This document shows positions 1-12,748 of a stretch of 64,000 bases of DNA, one piece after another. The notes under the pieces are model-generated. The model did no database searches and was not told where the DNA came from. It was given only the letters and a program-made list of their open reading frames with translations. This DNA comes from Naematelia aurantialba (Eukaryota; Basidiomycota; Tremellomycetes; Tremellales; Naemateliaceae), in contig JAKFAO010000002.1 of NCBI GenBank assembly GCA_021527695.1, forward strand, positions 186,001 to 250,000, in the 5' to 3' direction. Positions within the stretch are counted from its first letter, which is position 1; each line of letters opens with the position of its first letter. The position numbers were made by a program, and so were the translations under genes.

Positions 1-791
1 AGGACGCACTGAACACTCGCAGGCCGGTACATTTCGCGATTTCGAGGGGGAAGTCTGTCCACAACGCATGTCCGCGTACGAAACCACTACAGTGCGTGAG
101 CGTCCATACATCCAGGTCTTGTCCCTTTCTATAGCGTGCGTAGCTCATGGATGTCCTGATATCCTCGCTGAGATTCTGCGCGAGGTATCGAAAAATGGGA
201 GCGCGACTCATCCACGCACCCGCCGTGGATGTGCAGAACGGCACGTTCTCCCTGTTTGGCCACCTGGGCCCCCTTGCGCCCGGCACCAGGCGGACTAAGG
301 ACCCATAACGGCCTCGTCTCGCCTTTCACTCCTGCACATACCGCTATCCCCACTCTCAGCTCCTCCGGACATGGAGGAACCGGGACGACCTCCACTACCA
401 CGCGGTCGATCCTGGCTGTCTCTGGTTTTCCCATCGACGCCGACGACAGGGACGCGCCTGGGGCGTAGGCGGCCTTGGTGGACGCTGGGATGGTCCAGTC
501 GTATGCTTCATCCTCGGCGCGCGGGATCCACTGCGACGTAAGGATCTTTCCCACCCGTTCGACGCGGTTGGAAATGTGTCGCGAGAGCGTCCAGCTTTGG
601 AAACTGGACTGGTCGGGTACAAGGAAGTGTGTCAGGACGAGGTACAGGATATACGGAGGGAGAAAGGGGAGGATAAGGATGTTCAGGAGCTTCTCGGTGA
701 GGGGAGCAAGAGGCCGCGGCGCCGAGGGGTCTGGCGTAGATCGTAGCCATTCAGAGTGGAAGAGCGGTTGGTGCTGGACTTGCGCAGGCAT
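1..791 (-). CDS. alpha/beta-hydrolase fold-3 protein, C-terminally truncated by window edge
   Basis: Two exons are visible: 791-220 and 86-1, and the gene runs off the left edge. Splicing at 219/87 rebuilds the oxyanion-hole motif HGGG followed by FVRGHALWTDFP and TGLRVFSAS, which is the start of the core of fungal HGGG-type (hormone-sensitive-lipase-like) esterases; H is about residue 189. Residues about 33-55 are a hydrophobic helix (LNILILPFLPPYILYLVLTHF), so the enzyme is probably membrane anchored with the catalytic domain behind it. The nucleophile GDSAG, Asp and His lie outside the window. The family hydrolyses carboxylic esters; no substrate can be named. A second, clearly different family member lies at 54962-56625. 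The ATG at 791 is the only good in-frame start. Confidence 0.8.
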
Positions 792-1743
792 GATGCCCGT
801 TGCGCCAGTTGACGGCTGGGGACTTTTGAGAGCTGTCGTCTCTCACTCTGCCCCGTCCCTCCCTGTGGGCCTCCACACCTCACCACACTCGTCCAGAGGC
901 AACCTGCTGCCAGGAGCTCTGGAGCTCAGAGTTGAGCGGGAGACCAGACCGACGGCGAGTACGTAGAGCTTGAACACTCGGAGATGAGCGTCGGCTACTT
1001 CCGGGTAATTTCCTGGAGTAACAGCACAACGAACACGGGCGAGAGGACACGGAGAGACGAGAGACAGGGACCCTTAAGAGGCGGGACATGTGTGTATGCT
1101 TGCTATGCTTGCTATGCATGATATACGTACTGTGCTTGCCATGCATGACATGCATGACATGCTTGATCGGCGTTGAGGACCGCCAACGCAGCGGGCTGGA
1201 GCCCGGCCGGTATTCTTTCGGTGGACGCCGGGCGGAGTGTCGGTGAGGCATATTCCAGCAGCGTCTCCAACGGTTCTGCATCACTTGGAGCGAGGCGGCG
1301 CAACCGAGGTGTGCTTGTACCACGAACAGAGCATGATGGTTGCGCCGGGTGATCGTTGTAGTATGGGAACAATCCCGACGCCATCATGTCTCCGGCTAGA
1401 GTCCTCATTCGATCGTACGTCAATCGCCTCTGCTCCCCAGCTGGAAGACCTGCTCCACTGGCCGGAACCCGATCCTCTCCAACCCTTTCAGTAGCGTTTC
1501 GTGCTCGCACCAATTTCAGTATGCAAACTCGTATACTCGACGCATAACCTGCTGAAGCCACGGACCAGAAAGGCGCGCTGGAAAGGCGCACGCCTCGAAT
1601 CGGAAATAGGCCCGCGGGTGACGCGAGTGACTTTCACATTGAGAGGCTGGTGTTTTTCCCCTCTCTTTGCCTTGTCATTCAACTTGATCCCCCGGTAGTC
1701 CTCCATCGTCGACCTTGTGCGTCTGGTCTCGCAGCGGCACGAT
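792..1743. other. intergenic region with CAT-rich direct repeats
   Basis: The gap lies between the divergent hydrolase and CDC20 genes. I see no supported gene: the ORFs here start at non-ATG codons and have low-complexity products. Positions 1094-1165 hold short overlapping repeats of tgcttgctatg and catgacatg. The rest should hold both promoters. No TATA box stands out. Confidence 0.5.
1094..1165. repeat. short CATG/TGCTTG tandem repeats
   Basis: Imperfect direct repeats (tgcttgctatg twice, catgacatg twice) form a 70-nt patch in the divergent promoter region. There is no coding role. Confidence 0.6.
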
Positions 1744-3890
1744 ATGCTCAAGGAGCGCGACTCGACCAACGTCCCGGCGGACGTGTGAGTGATTCCTTAG
1801 TTTGCCTGCGGGGTGGCGACATGTCCGAATGACTCGTAAACAAGCGTGGCGGGACTGTGGAGAATGTGGTACTGAGGTACTGATCTCGGTCGTATACGTA
1901 CACGAGCTGTGTCTTAGTATCTCATCGTAGCACAGTCTACCGGTGCTCTCCTATTGCATTATTATTCTTACAGGCATTATCAGACTGAAGGAGGCTGACT
2001 GAACAGGACGAACCCCTTCATCTCCAAAGTGCCCCAATCGCCCGCCCGCACATCGTCCACAGATGACTCGCTTAAAGCTCTGCGCGAGGGGATGGGCCGC
2101 CTCGACATTGCCTCTCGTAAAGGATCGGTCGATCTGAGCGCCAGCACAGCGTCAAACCGGGAGAATAGGGACGCCAGAGGCAGAGATGTACGTTGATTTG
2201 CTGTATCCTCTCCAGTCCCACTGATGGGCTTCCAGCTGGACCGATTCGTCCCATCTCGACCCCCATCGCTTCATCACTCTTCACATTCGTCCAGTACTCT
2301 CCCAACACTCGCTTTAGACGCCAGCTCTAGCCAGTCGCCCAACACGTCCATAGCCGACCACTCAGCCGATTTGACCACCTCGTCCCTCTCGGCCACCCTC
2401 GGCATCCCAACGTCGAATCGGCGTATCCTGTCGTTCAGGGCCGCGCCTCCTGCAGCCGCCTCGGCAAGCACACACCTGGATCAACAACGGGCCTATCTGC
2501 TGCATGCTCCTGCATCGACCACCCGAGGAAGCACGACGGCCGGCCCAGGTGCTCAGGCCGGCAAGAAGCGGGCGCCCCCGTACATCCCTGATCGCGTGCT
2601 CGATGCGCCTGGGTTCGCAGACGACTACTACCTCAACCTCATTGACTGGAGCTGCGCGAACCGCGTAGCAATTGGTCTCGGTGACGTGGGATATGTCTGG
2701 GACGCAGAGACCGGTGCCGTCACAGCCCTGGGCGACGGAAGGTTCGTTACTGCTTCCCACCCAGAACCATGCAACTCAGCTAAACGTGGAGTAGTGACGA
2801 ATCGACCTCGGTGTGTTCGGTGTCATGGTCCAACGACGGGGCCTATCTCGCTATTGGCAACGACGCAGGCGAGGTCGAGATCTGGGACGTGGAAGAGGGG
2901 AAGAAGATGCGCGTGATGGCAGGACACAGGGCACGGGTACCTGTCCTGAGCTGGAACGGGCACACGCTCAGCAGCGGGTGCCGCGACGGGAGTATCTGGC
3001 ACCATGACGTCCGTGTGGCGAACCACAAGGTCATGGAGCTGGTAGGGCATACTGCCGAGGTGCGTGGTGCGGACGGCCACCTGCTCCAAGGCTTAGGAGG
3101 TGTCAACTGACGATGCAGGTCTGCGGGCTGACCTGGCGGTCGGACGGGCAGTTCCTCGCGAGTGGAGGAAACGACAATGTCGTCAATTGCTGGGAGTGAG
3201 CTGCTTGCTCCAGCGGGGCGAGACCGGAGCTGACAGTGTGCAGCGGTCGTATTGGCCAGTCGGTGTTGCAAGGCGGTGATGGGGTGCCCCGGGGCGTGGC
3301 CAAGTGGACGAAACGCAACCACACTGCGGCTGTCAAGGTGATTGCGCTCTCTGCTATTTCTCACTTCCCACCCTTCTCCTTCCCCTGTCGCTTCCTAGCA
3401 CTTCTTGGCCCGTCATCGTCGAATGACACGAGTGAAGTCCTCGGCTCGTGTGCTGACGCCCCACCAGGCACTCGCGTGGTGTCCGTGGCAGACGAGCCTG
3501 CTGGCCACTGGCGGCGGCTCGCACGACAAGCATATCCACTTTTGGAACTCGACCACCGGCGCGCGCACCGCGTCGCTGCAGACAGAGTCCCAGGTGACCT
3601 CGCTCGTGTGGTCCCCACACGCAAAGGAACTCCTCTCGACCCACGGCTACCCGTCACACAACCTCAGTCTGTGGAGCTACCCCGCCCTCAGCAAGATATA
3701 CGACGTCCCGGCGCACGATAATCGGGTCCTGTGCTCGTCCCTCAGCCCAGACGGGACGACAGTGGCCACAGGCGCAGGCGACGAGAATCTCAAGTTTTGG
3801 AAGATCTGGGAAGCGCGGGTCGGCAAGAAGGCCGGCGCGGCGGCAGACGACGGCGAGGGCAGGAACAAGTCGGCCGTGAGGATACGGTAG
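1744..3890 (+). CDS. CDC20: Cdc20, WD40 activator of the anaphase-promoting complex
   Basis: Seven exons: 1744-1784, 2007-2187, 2236-2741, 2795-3059, 3119-3195, 3244-3337 and 3468-3890 (528 aa); all phases agree. The C-box DRFVPSR is at 76-82, a Mad2-binding KILR-like motif RRILSF is at about 136, [16 protein letters not shown] opens the propeller, and the chain ends in the APC/C-binding Ile-Arg tail. HHDVRVA and AWCPWQ are typical of Cdc20 rather than Cdh1. It brings securin and cyclins to the APC/C at anaphase and is the spindle-checkpoint target. The start is the first ATG after an in-frame stop near 1696; an extra upstream exon cannot be excluded. I saw no KEN box. The gene is tail-to-tail with the DCAF6-like gene. 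Confidence 0.94.
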
Positions 3891-4164
3891 CGCATCATGC
3901 CAGAGGGTACAGAGGATGCCAGAGGGTACAGACGTCGATGATGCATGTATGATACAGTGCTTGTGTCTCGCTACAAAGTCGCGTCTTGGCTACACCGTCA
4001 CAATTCACTCTCCCGCACCACCTTTAGATCGAACATTTCTTCCAGCTCCCTCGACGAGTCTTTCTTTCTTTCTTTCGGCTGAACAGGTTTCCGCTGACGA
4101 CCCCCGAATTCGCCGCAGCGCAACATGACGAGGCAAGTGGTCCCTCCCGTCGTCCTCCCGCGCA

Positions 4165-7100
4165 CTACTGCGACGTACACAGCGGCACACCGCCTTCGTC
4201 CGCCTCGAGCTCCGCGCCGTCGCCGTCACCCATGTGCCGGACCTGCAGGCCGCGCGCAGCGAGGAAATCAAGGATCGATATCTCGCCCAGCTCCGACGCA
4301 GGCTGGAACCCGCTCGGCTCGGTGTTGGCGCGCAGGATCTGGTCGCGCAGATGCAGGCGGGCGAAGGACGGATTGGGCCGGGACACAGTGGGCGCGAACA
4401 TCTGGAGACGGGTCAGCTTCCTGTTAGGCAGCATGGATACATCGAAGCAGGACGCGGATGTGGCGCACCTTGACGGTGTTGTCGATTCCTGAAACGGCAA
4501 GCAGTGGTAACGTCGGGTGCTGTTCCATCACTATTACGCACGGATCAGCTCACAGCATCACCTGGTTGTTAAGGAGGAGGGGGGGGGGGAGGCAGACTGA
4601 CCATTGACGACGTGCCCGTCGCCTTCCCAGATGCCCTCGAGGCGGCCAGTGTTCTTATCCCAAACAAAAAAATTGCCATCATCACTCCCAGAGCATACTT
4701 TGTCTGAACGCATGCCCACAAAGTTGCCTGTAGCGTCGTCAGCCAGATGCAAGGCGGACACTTTGACAACGGGACGACGTAGACAGGACCACCACGACCA
4801 CCACCAGTACTGTCAAGACTAAAGCAACAACGACGACAGTGATAAGACTCCCGCGCGACATGGAGACGCAACTCACAGTCTTTGACAGTCTCGACATTCC
4901 GTGCCCCCTTGAAGCTCCGCTTCGGATAAATCATATCCACAGCAGCAAACTCGGCATTCTCGCTCCTGTAAACATCCGCATCAAACCCGGCGCGCGCCTC
5001 CATGTCGTCGAACGTATCCAAATCGAAATCGTCATCCTCGTCTTCGTCGTCCTCATCATCCTCATCATCCTCGTCGAATTCATCCTCCTCATCAAATTCA
5101 TCCTCCCCTCCATCCTCGGCGTCTGAATCAGCGAGAAAGTCCAGCGAAGTATAGGCCGCCGCTGATGGCACTGACGACATATCTGTAGGACATGAGCTCA
5201 GCACTGTGCTCCGAGGACGCAATGGACTCGTTCAGATCAATTTTAAGAAGGACGAGCGCTACTAACCATTTGGCCGTTGATCAATAGACTGCAGCGTCTG
5301 CGGGTCGCCGAGAGGTTCGGCTGGTGAAATTGCGGATTGCTGCTCGGCCGATCTGGTCGCCTCCGCCCGCAACTCTTCCATCGCAGTGTCCATCATCGAG
5401 CCGACCTGGGTCTCTTCCGTGTGTTGTGCGGCGCTGTCCACACCGTCCACACCGTCCGCGCTGTCCACACCGTCCACACCGTCCACACCGTCCACACCGT
5501 CCACACCGTCCACACCGTCCACACCGTCCACACCGTCCACACCGTCCACACCGTCCACACCGTCCACACCGTCCACACCGTCCACGCCGTCCACACTGTC
5601 TACACCATCCATGCCGTCCACACCATCGTCATTGATATCAGTTTCGATGTCATTTACGCCTCTACCATCCTCTGCCACTGCTCTCCGGCGAGATGTCGGC
5701 GACTCTGACCCAAGCTCCAACCGCGCCCTTGAGGCAGGGCTGGCATTGGGCTGCTCGTTGGGGATAATGTCGGCCACTTTCCGCTTACGAAGGGGAGTTG
5801 CGTGCTCCGACGACTGGATGCGCGCCCGAAGATCTGGAGGCGGAGGACTCGAGGGCGGGGAAATCTGGTTTGAAGGTTCATTCACGGTCTCCGAGTTGGG
5901 AGGGAGTATATGTGAGGGGGTCTTCATGGACGAATCGGGTGGCGAGTCATACAATGAGAATAGGGAGGTGGAATGCCGTGCAAAAGCGCAGATCACCTGA
6001 TGGTGTCAGTACCCGCGGACAAGGCGATTCCGTCATGCTGTGTCCTCTGGACTGACCTCGTCGGCATTGTCGGGGCTCATCTTGACGCAAGTGATATGAT
6101 TCTCCTCGGAATAGATGGATCTCCCACGGGGTCGCACGCTGTCCCATTCTGACTGGGGCAGGCCCAACCGCCTCACGCAGTGTACCTGCCCGGACGGCCG
6201 ACTGGTGCCGCTCCATCTTGGGGTCTGGCGCTCTGGCATCCTCCGATCACACACATATGCCTGCCGCTCAGCATCTAAAACCGACCAGGGGGTGGCATGA
6301 TGGTTGACGAGGCAGCGAAAGCGTGCAAGACGGGAAAGGACGGGCGAAGGTTGTTATCGGGAAGATAGTCATGAAAAGCACTCACGCAGTCTGCCCGGCC
6401 AGCGACAGCAAACAAGTATGGTGTCACGGTACTCAAGCTGAGACTGTACAGCTCGATGCCTCTCGGCGCGTAAAAGAGAGCATCAGGACACTCTGAGCGA
6501 CAGTGATGTGGCCTGCGCAGATCGTGTTGCCGGACCGTGCCGTCCTCACTGACCGTCAAGAAGAGATGCGGCGAGTTCTCGGTCGCTATTCGCTTTGTAC
6601 GGTCCGTGTGGCAGCGCAGTACGCGGACGCTATTCATGACGTGTTCAGACAGGACACATGACGGCGAGACAGACGTAGAAAGACGTATGGTAGAGAGAAA
6701 TGCAGATTGAGGTTTCGAGGTAGGTATAGGTGTTGGGCGTTGGAGGAGGTGGTGTTGGTGACTCACCCAGGTCCACTCAGGCCCGATAACTCGTCCCGCA
6801 CGCCCGTACCCAGACTCATCTCGGTACGCACAAGCCGCTCCACTTCAAAGACCCGCACGTCCCGGTCACCGGCACAAGTAACGATAGTGGGTGTTGATGT
6901 GTTGGGAAGGAATCGGGCGGAGAAGATATTGGCGCGGTGGCCTGTTGCGATTGTGTCCATCAACTTCATGGGGTGGGGAGATGAGGACGAGGAAGGAAGT
7001 GGAGAGGAATCGGCGCCCCAGATACATATCCTACGAGCATGATATATCAGCACCCGGAACCGATAGTCAGTCCTTGGTTTCCAGAGCCAAGAATCGCACT

Positions 7101-7774
7101 TCGGGATACGTAGGACCATTGGACATGTCGAGGGAGGAGGATGAGTGACTCTGAAATGACGAGGGGTGGCCCAGTTGACGAGGCACGCAGATGCCACAGT
7201 GGGAACAGAGAGATAGCCATGACCCGCAGTGATGGGAGGAGAGCCAGAGGATCAGGAAGATCGTGATGTCCCAGACAGCCAAGGAGACAACTCACCGTTT
7301 ATCGTCTGAGCCAGAAAGCAGGAGGGCACCATCGTCGGACCACGTCAACGCATTTACGCATCTATGCTCGTCAGACCCACGTCCCATATCTCATAATTTC
7401 TGCGCCGCATTCGCAAGAGCCTGAAAGGTCTGAAGGATCTAAAGCAACCACGATCAGACGCTTCAAGATTCGAAGCCTCAGGACTCAAGGCTCCAGAGGT
7501 TCGAGTCTAGAAGCATCTGAAGCCAGGCATCGTTCCGCCGTTCTGAAGCAGAGTTCCGCCGTTCTGAAGCAAGAAGCAAGGATGATGTCGAGATACGTGC
7601 GGTCAGACTCAAAGCTCCAGCACACAACACTCACCCTCGGTGTCCCCCGCCAGGCCCGCCGAGCACCTGCACCCGATCCACCGTCGCCCATTCTTCGCTG
7701 GTCATAGTCCGACGAGAGACATCGCGGTGTCCGCCCATAGCGCGCGGAAGCGGCTGTAGGACGTGCCTTGGCAT
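4165..7774 (-). CDS. DCAF6-like (IQWD1/nuclear receptor interaction protein) WD40 protein
   Basis: Ten exons: 7774-7635, 7361-7296, 7030-6767, 6629-6386, 6260-6057, 5996-5267, 5182-4877, 4727-4602, 4530-4469 and 4401-4165 (792 aa). The N-terminal WD repeats include LLLSGSDDKRICIW, SEDGTVRQHDLRRPHHC and AYVCDRRM. The C-terminal half has SGSDDGNFFVWDKNTG and LLAVSGIDNTVKMFAP. This split-propeller layout is that of DCAF6/IQWD1-type substrate receptors for CUL4-DDB1 ubiquitin ligases. Between the halves lie a Ser/Pro-rich stretch, about 20 Val-Asp-Gly repeats (about 430-494) and an acidic Asp/Glu run (about 565-600). CUL4 partnership is inferred from family membership. The 273-nt first intron carries a 19-nt direct repeat near 7540-7575. 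Confidence 0.88.
5434..5628 (-). repeat. 9-bp coding minisatellite (Asp-Gly-Val)n in the DCAF6-like gene
   Basis: About 20 near-perfect copies of a 9-bp unit (caccgtcca on the + strand) are read as VDG/DGV in exon 6. The unit is a multiple of three, so copy-number change keeps the frame. The flanking copies are degenerate (MDG, VDS, SADG). Confidence 0.95.
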
Positions 7775-8351
7775 GGTGCCAAGACGCGCAGTCGAGCAGA
7801 TGGGTTACACCGCGAATATCAGTGGAATGGATTGAAATAGAGAGGAGAATGGAGGAAAGCAGACAAGACGAGCGGCGGCTTCCTCCACTTCTGCCTGACG
7901 GCGGAATTCAACTCGACTAGGTGGCAAGGGAGTAGAGCTACGAGAGAGGCAGCATGTAGAGGAAGAGGAAGAGGAGAGGAAGAGGAAGCGGAAGAGAGAG
8001 ATGTAATGTGCATGTGTGCCATGTTGATAGCAAGGATCAAGCTACCATATACGGATGGGTAACGTCGTATATATCATCTCGGCTCGTATCAGTGTCCCCT
8101 CTCATTACACCTTGGAGCGTCTCCTTTCACGTCGGACAAACGCCTTGCACCAGTCTTGTACCAAGGTCGTGCCCAAACGCCTTTGCACAACGTCTGGATC
8201 AAGTCGATCGACCGTGCATAACAACCGCGGTTACTTGCCCTCCTGCCGCCTCCGATGCCGTTCAGCCTTGGCCGACATTTCATGGTGTTCCCCTATCCCC
8301 GACAACCTACACCCGTCAATGCTCATCCTCACCTCCACAGATTCACGTCAC
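7775..8351. other. intergenic region between the DCAF6-like promoter and the CTK1 3' end
   Basis: No supported gene was found. Two minus-strand genes follow each other here, so the gap holds the CTK1 terminator and the DCAF6-like promoter. A purine-rich stretch (gaggaagaggaag) lies at about 7955-8000. Confidence 0.5.
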
Positions 8352-11300
8352 TCACTGCAGAGGCTTCTCCATGGCCGGCGCTTCCTCGGTAAAGTACCGA
8401 GTCTGCATCGCTTGGTCTGCTAACAACCGGCGAGCCGGGTTAAGCGTCAGTAAACCCTGCGCGAGATCTAGTGCAGCAGGCGATAGCCACCTGGACTCGT
8501 GTCAGCTGATCGTATCATCATAGAGGAAAGATCGGGAGGCCGCAGTATGGGGAAGCGTTCCGGGAAGAGGGAGTAGGGGGGGCAGGGAGTATGACGGTGA
8601 GAGAGAAGAGACGCGCACTTGCTGAAACTCTCTCTGAGCCTGTTTGGTAGTCGTTCCTTTGGCTTGACAAGCTCATACCACGGGAGGTCCTTCACCCCCG
8701 GCCAATCAACTTCATCCGGCGTTCCCAAGATCGAATATATCACTTCCAGCTGGTGGACCTCGTCGTTGCCTTGGAACACGGGCTTCGTGGTAAACAGCTC
8801 GAGCATGATACAGCTAACCGCACCATCAGCATATCCCGAGACATCAAAGCTGCCGTAATATCCCCGACAACTCAAGACAAAGACAACTCCCGGAGACAAT
8901 GACGTCTCGCAGAAAGCGCAACTCTGACTCACCCAGCACTAAATGTATCGACAGTTGGACCATAAACAGTCTCTCCGAGAAGCAGTTCCGGAGATCGATA
9001 CCACAGAGTAATGACTCGATTCGTATAATCATCTCGCTTGGACTTTGAATAAATCCTAGCCAGGCCGAAATCACCCAACTTGAGCTCGCCACGCGCGCTG
9101 AGAAGGATATTGGACCCCTTCATATCGCGGTGCAAGATCGACTTGTCGTGCAAATACGCCAAACCAGAGAGCATCTGGTAGTTGAGCGATTTGATGTTTG
9201 CCGCCGAAAAGGTAATGTCATGATGAGATAACAAGCCTGTAAGGTCGTGCTCCATGTAATCGAAGACCATGTAGACGGATCCTACAGAATTAGCCAAGCT
9301 CATTCTGAGGACGGGAGCGAAGAAGGCCCACAAAATCAGGGAAGAAAGCCGGGGAATAGAGGTGGGAATAAAGACGTGGAACAGAACGACTCACCCTTGG
9401 AGACCATCATCTCGTGGAGGCGGATGATATTGTCGTGTCGTAGATTCTGCAAAAGCTTGATTTCACGCATAGCCGTGATTGGAAATCCATCCTTCTCGCC
9501 TTCCATCCGGATCCGCTTCAGAGCCACGTATATACCCGTGTCGTTGTTCCTGGCCTTGTACACTTTGCCGTACGTGCCTTCACCCACGCAGGTGAGGAGA
9601 TCGTAGGTGTCCCCCGTACGGTTCGATCTTGCCGGTCGAGTCTCCTTCTCAAGCGAAGTCGGAGACGGAAGAATCGCGTCGTTCCGTGCGGATGCAACCG
9701 TTGGTGTGGCGGGATTGGCTTCCAGGTCGCCTCGGAAGCTATCCGATGGTACCGACTTATATGGTGTTCCAGCTGTATCTCCATTGAGTTCACGCCGCAT
9801 CGACAATAGTTGTTGTATCTGGCTGACTTCGATCTGACTTGGTGGGCGGCCAAAATAGTGCACCAGAAAGTCATGAAGAGCAGGTGTCGCATTTTGCGAC
9901 CACCATTGTGAAAATGCGGCTTGTATGTAAGGCGCAATAGTAGACAGGTGCGCAGAGTATTGAGCTTCAGAGAACTCTGCTCGTTTCGACTCATGAGCGT
10001 TCTCCGCCGGTCCACGCGGCGGACTCGCATCCATATCAACTTCAGGGGGAGAAGGTGATGTATGCCTTGAAGAGATAGGCGTCGCATCTTCGAATAGGCG
10101 TTGCACGGCGGTCCTGGTTGGCGGCGGAGCTACGGTCCTCCAGCCGACTTTCAAGGAGCCATTGGCAGCATCGTCGGTATCGAAAGAGATCTTCACGTGA
10201 TCGACAGGCTGCGACACGTTCCCGGTTTCACGTTGAGAAGCGGCTCTTGGGGGGGAATTCGAGCGACGATCGTGGGAGTAGTCTCCGACATGTGCATGAG
10301 TCGTTTGCGAGCGCCCGTTTGTGTAAGTCTCAGACGAATCGAAAGTATGGGTGACCGAACCAGACGGGTGACGGTCGGCAAGAGGTGGCTGCCAGCTTTG
10401 CTGTGCGCCATTTGCGCCTCCGTTACCACCCCGCGGTGCAAGAGCTCCAACCCGATCAGATCCGTACCTGCTGCGATCCGTGTCAATTTCATTGCCTCTA
10501 CCTTGTTGAAGATGTGACGACCATGCAGCTGGCGTGTGGTCGCGTGGAGGATCAGAGACAGGTACGCGATCATCCAAGGACTGCTTGTTCCAGCGCGGAG
10601 TCCCCCTTTCTTCAACCCGCGCAGGAGCACCTGAGCGGAACAGATCATTCTGACTCGCTAGACTGCGACGCTTCCAGCCTGCTGGTGGTGAAGCCGGCCG
10701 TGGGGACTTAGGTGATTGGCTCCTGAGGGGTTCGCGGGGTGCTGATGGTGAGCGCTGTCGCCGGGGTGGAGTGGGGGAGCGGCGTCGAGGAGGCGGAGAC
10801 GGAGACGGAGAATACCGATCTGGTGTATATTTGCCGTATCGTTTTCGGACTGGACGCTCGAGTGGAGATGGTGATCTTGAGGGAGATTGGGCACGTTCTC
10901 TTGAATCAGAACGACCAGCCCGGCGGGAAGAGGTATGCGAAGCCGCTGGGGATAGATCTCGATGACGCTTCGCACTGCCGTAACGAGGCGATGGGGGTCC
11001 CCGCTTCCTCTCGGCAGGGGATGTACTGCTAGAGGACGTCGATATGGATCTGTCCCGAGAACGACGCCTGAAAAGATCAGCGCCTGCACAGATCATGACC
11101 TGATGACGCACCTGTCCGCGCCGACCGCATAATCTGGACTGTCTCTTCGTCCCCGAGACCCCTCCCACCGCTGATTCCTCCCATAATCTGGGCTGTCGCG
11201 TCTCCCTGCGCCGTTTCGACTAGCTTTCAGTGCGGCTCTCGGTCCAATCGGCGGGGATTTGCTCATGTCCCGCGACCTGCCGTATCCACCAGAAACCCTA

Positions 11301-12007
11301 CCGCCAGCTTTCTTGCTCGACCCCCTCTCGTGATAAGCATGCCACGATCTTCCACCGTAATCATTCCTCGCACCGCCATTCGGCGGACGCCTCGTATCCC
11401 GTCGCTCGTCCTGTCGCCCCGTATCCAGCTTGTCCTTCCAACCCCCCCGTGAACGATCTGCACGCTGGACATTCCGGTTGTTCCCCCGTGCTGGCTCGCG
11501 GTCTCGTACCTGATCACGGCCATAGTCATTATCCCGATATCGACCGTATCCTCTATCATCTGCCCTCTTATCTGGGTCGTGGTCCCTTCTCCAATCCGGG
11601 GAATCGCCCTGCCGTACTCCTCTCCGGTCTGTACCGCCTTTAGCTACCTCCTCCTTCATCAGAGCATTCTTATGCTTGTTCGTATCCCGTCGTTCCTCTC
11701 GATCCCAGCTCCGACTCCTACTTCTACTTCGACTCCGCGATCGTTCAGATTTCCGCTGCTGAGGTCGGTACGAAGACGTCGGCTGATCGCGACGCGGATC
11801 GTCAACGGACGGACGCCGCCCCCGGGGAACTGGCGGCGTTGACGGGGAGCGAGACCGGCGCGCATGGTCAGACGGACCTGCTTGGGTGTTCGAAGCTTCC
11901 TCATCCGCTGTGGATCGTGCAGAAGGTGTCCAGGAGCTCGTTGGTTGAGGTCGCCATGACTCGCGTTTGAGACTATTGAAGGAAGAAGGAACCCATTGTC
12001 TGGACAT
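8352..12007 (-). CDS. CTK1: CTD kinase catalytic subunit Ctk1 (CDK12-type cyclin-dependent kinase)
   Basis: Five exons: 12007-11112, 11067-9395, 9281-8933, 8813-8619 and 8490-8352 (1083 aa). The first 780 or so residues are a disordered Arg/Ser/Asp-rich arm with RS dipeptides, as in metazoan CDK12/13. The kinase domain follows: GEGTYG near 794, VALK lysine near 816, the cyclin-binding helix PITAMRE, HRDMK near 907, DFG near 927 and the T-loop DYTNRVITLWYRSPE. It phosphorylates Ser2 of the RNA polymerase II CTD during elongation, with a K-type cyclin. Subdomain IX reads DTFSAG instead of the usual DMWSAG. BUR1/CDK9 is the main alternative; the RS arm and PITAMRE favour Ctk1. Confidence 0.9.
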
Positions 12008-12748
12008 CCCAGCCGAACTCCAACTCGCAACTGCCCTGCCAAGCGGAAGTCACAGTAGGGGATACACTGCTCTCTACCCCTCTGCAATCAGCTGCGATAC
12101 GCTCTGTCGAGCTGTTTTTTGGTGTCCAGACAGCTCGTGATATGGACGGCGAGCAAAGAAGAAACACTAGAGAAATGTCCTCGCCGGTTACTCGACTGAC
12201 CCATTTCTTTATTTCGTCCCTCGTGCAAGCTTCCTAATAGGTTTACCTGTAATCATCCAACTCTGTGCAACAAGCTCAGATGCAAGCTACGCTTTTAAGC
12301 ACAAGGGCCCCCCGGGGGGCTACCAATACAAGTCTCTGGTATGCCTGCCTGTAATCAATGCATGGATGCTCCACCACCTATAGCCGCGAATGCATACCGC
12401 TGCAGGTCGAAGGGTGGCGACGGGATCAGATTCACGTACAAGGGAAGGGGTTGTCTGTCTCCCGGCCAAATCCATCTCTTCCTCTCTCTCTGTCTCTGTC
12501 TCAGTCTCGCTGCAAACAAATCTTCGACTGCAACAGCAACATATCGTGTCCAATCCGCCCAGCTGTCGACTCGTCTACGCCTACTCTGATGATTTCACGA
12601 CGTTGTGGATGACCTAGACTCTTCAGTTTTCGTTCCCGACCATCCCAAAATCACTGGCGATTCGCCCTATTTGTGGGCCCACGCGTCCACTGTTCCTTCT
12701 GGTCCGTCCGGGCGACCATCAGTCTGATTCTTCGATAGCCTCACCGGT
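12008..12748. other. divergent promoter region of CTK1 and ROM2
   Basis: A 741-nt gap between head-to-head genes. It contains a near-perfect C6G6 palindrome at about 12306-12320 and a CT-rich tract at about 12478-12510, typical of fungal 5' leaders. There is no supported gene. Confidence 0.5.

Noticed and set aside
1112..1591. 159-codon minus-strand ORF with a mitochondrial-targeting-like start
   Set aside because: The start codon is GTG, the C-terminal part reads the CATG repeats, and no conserved segment is seen.
5324..6000. Plus-strand ORFs with (TPS)n and (HTV)n repeats
   Set aside because: They are shadow frames of the 9-bp minisatellite of the minus-strand DCAF6-like gene.
7410..7520. 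Possible tRNA (ggttcgagtct resembles a B box)
   Set aside because: No matching acceptor stem or A box; it lies in an intron of the DCAF6-like gene with decayed repeats. No tRNA or rRNA was found anywhere in the window.
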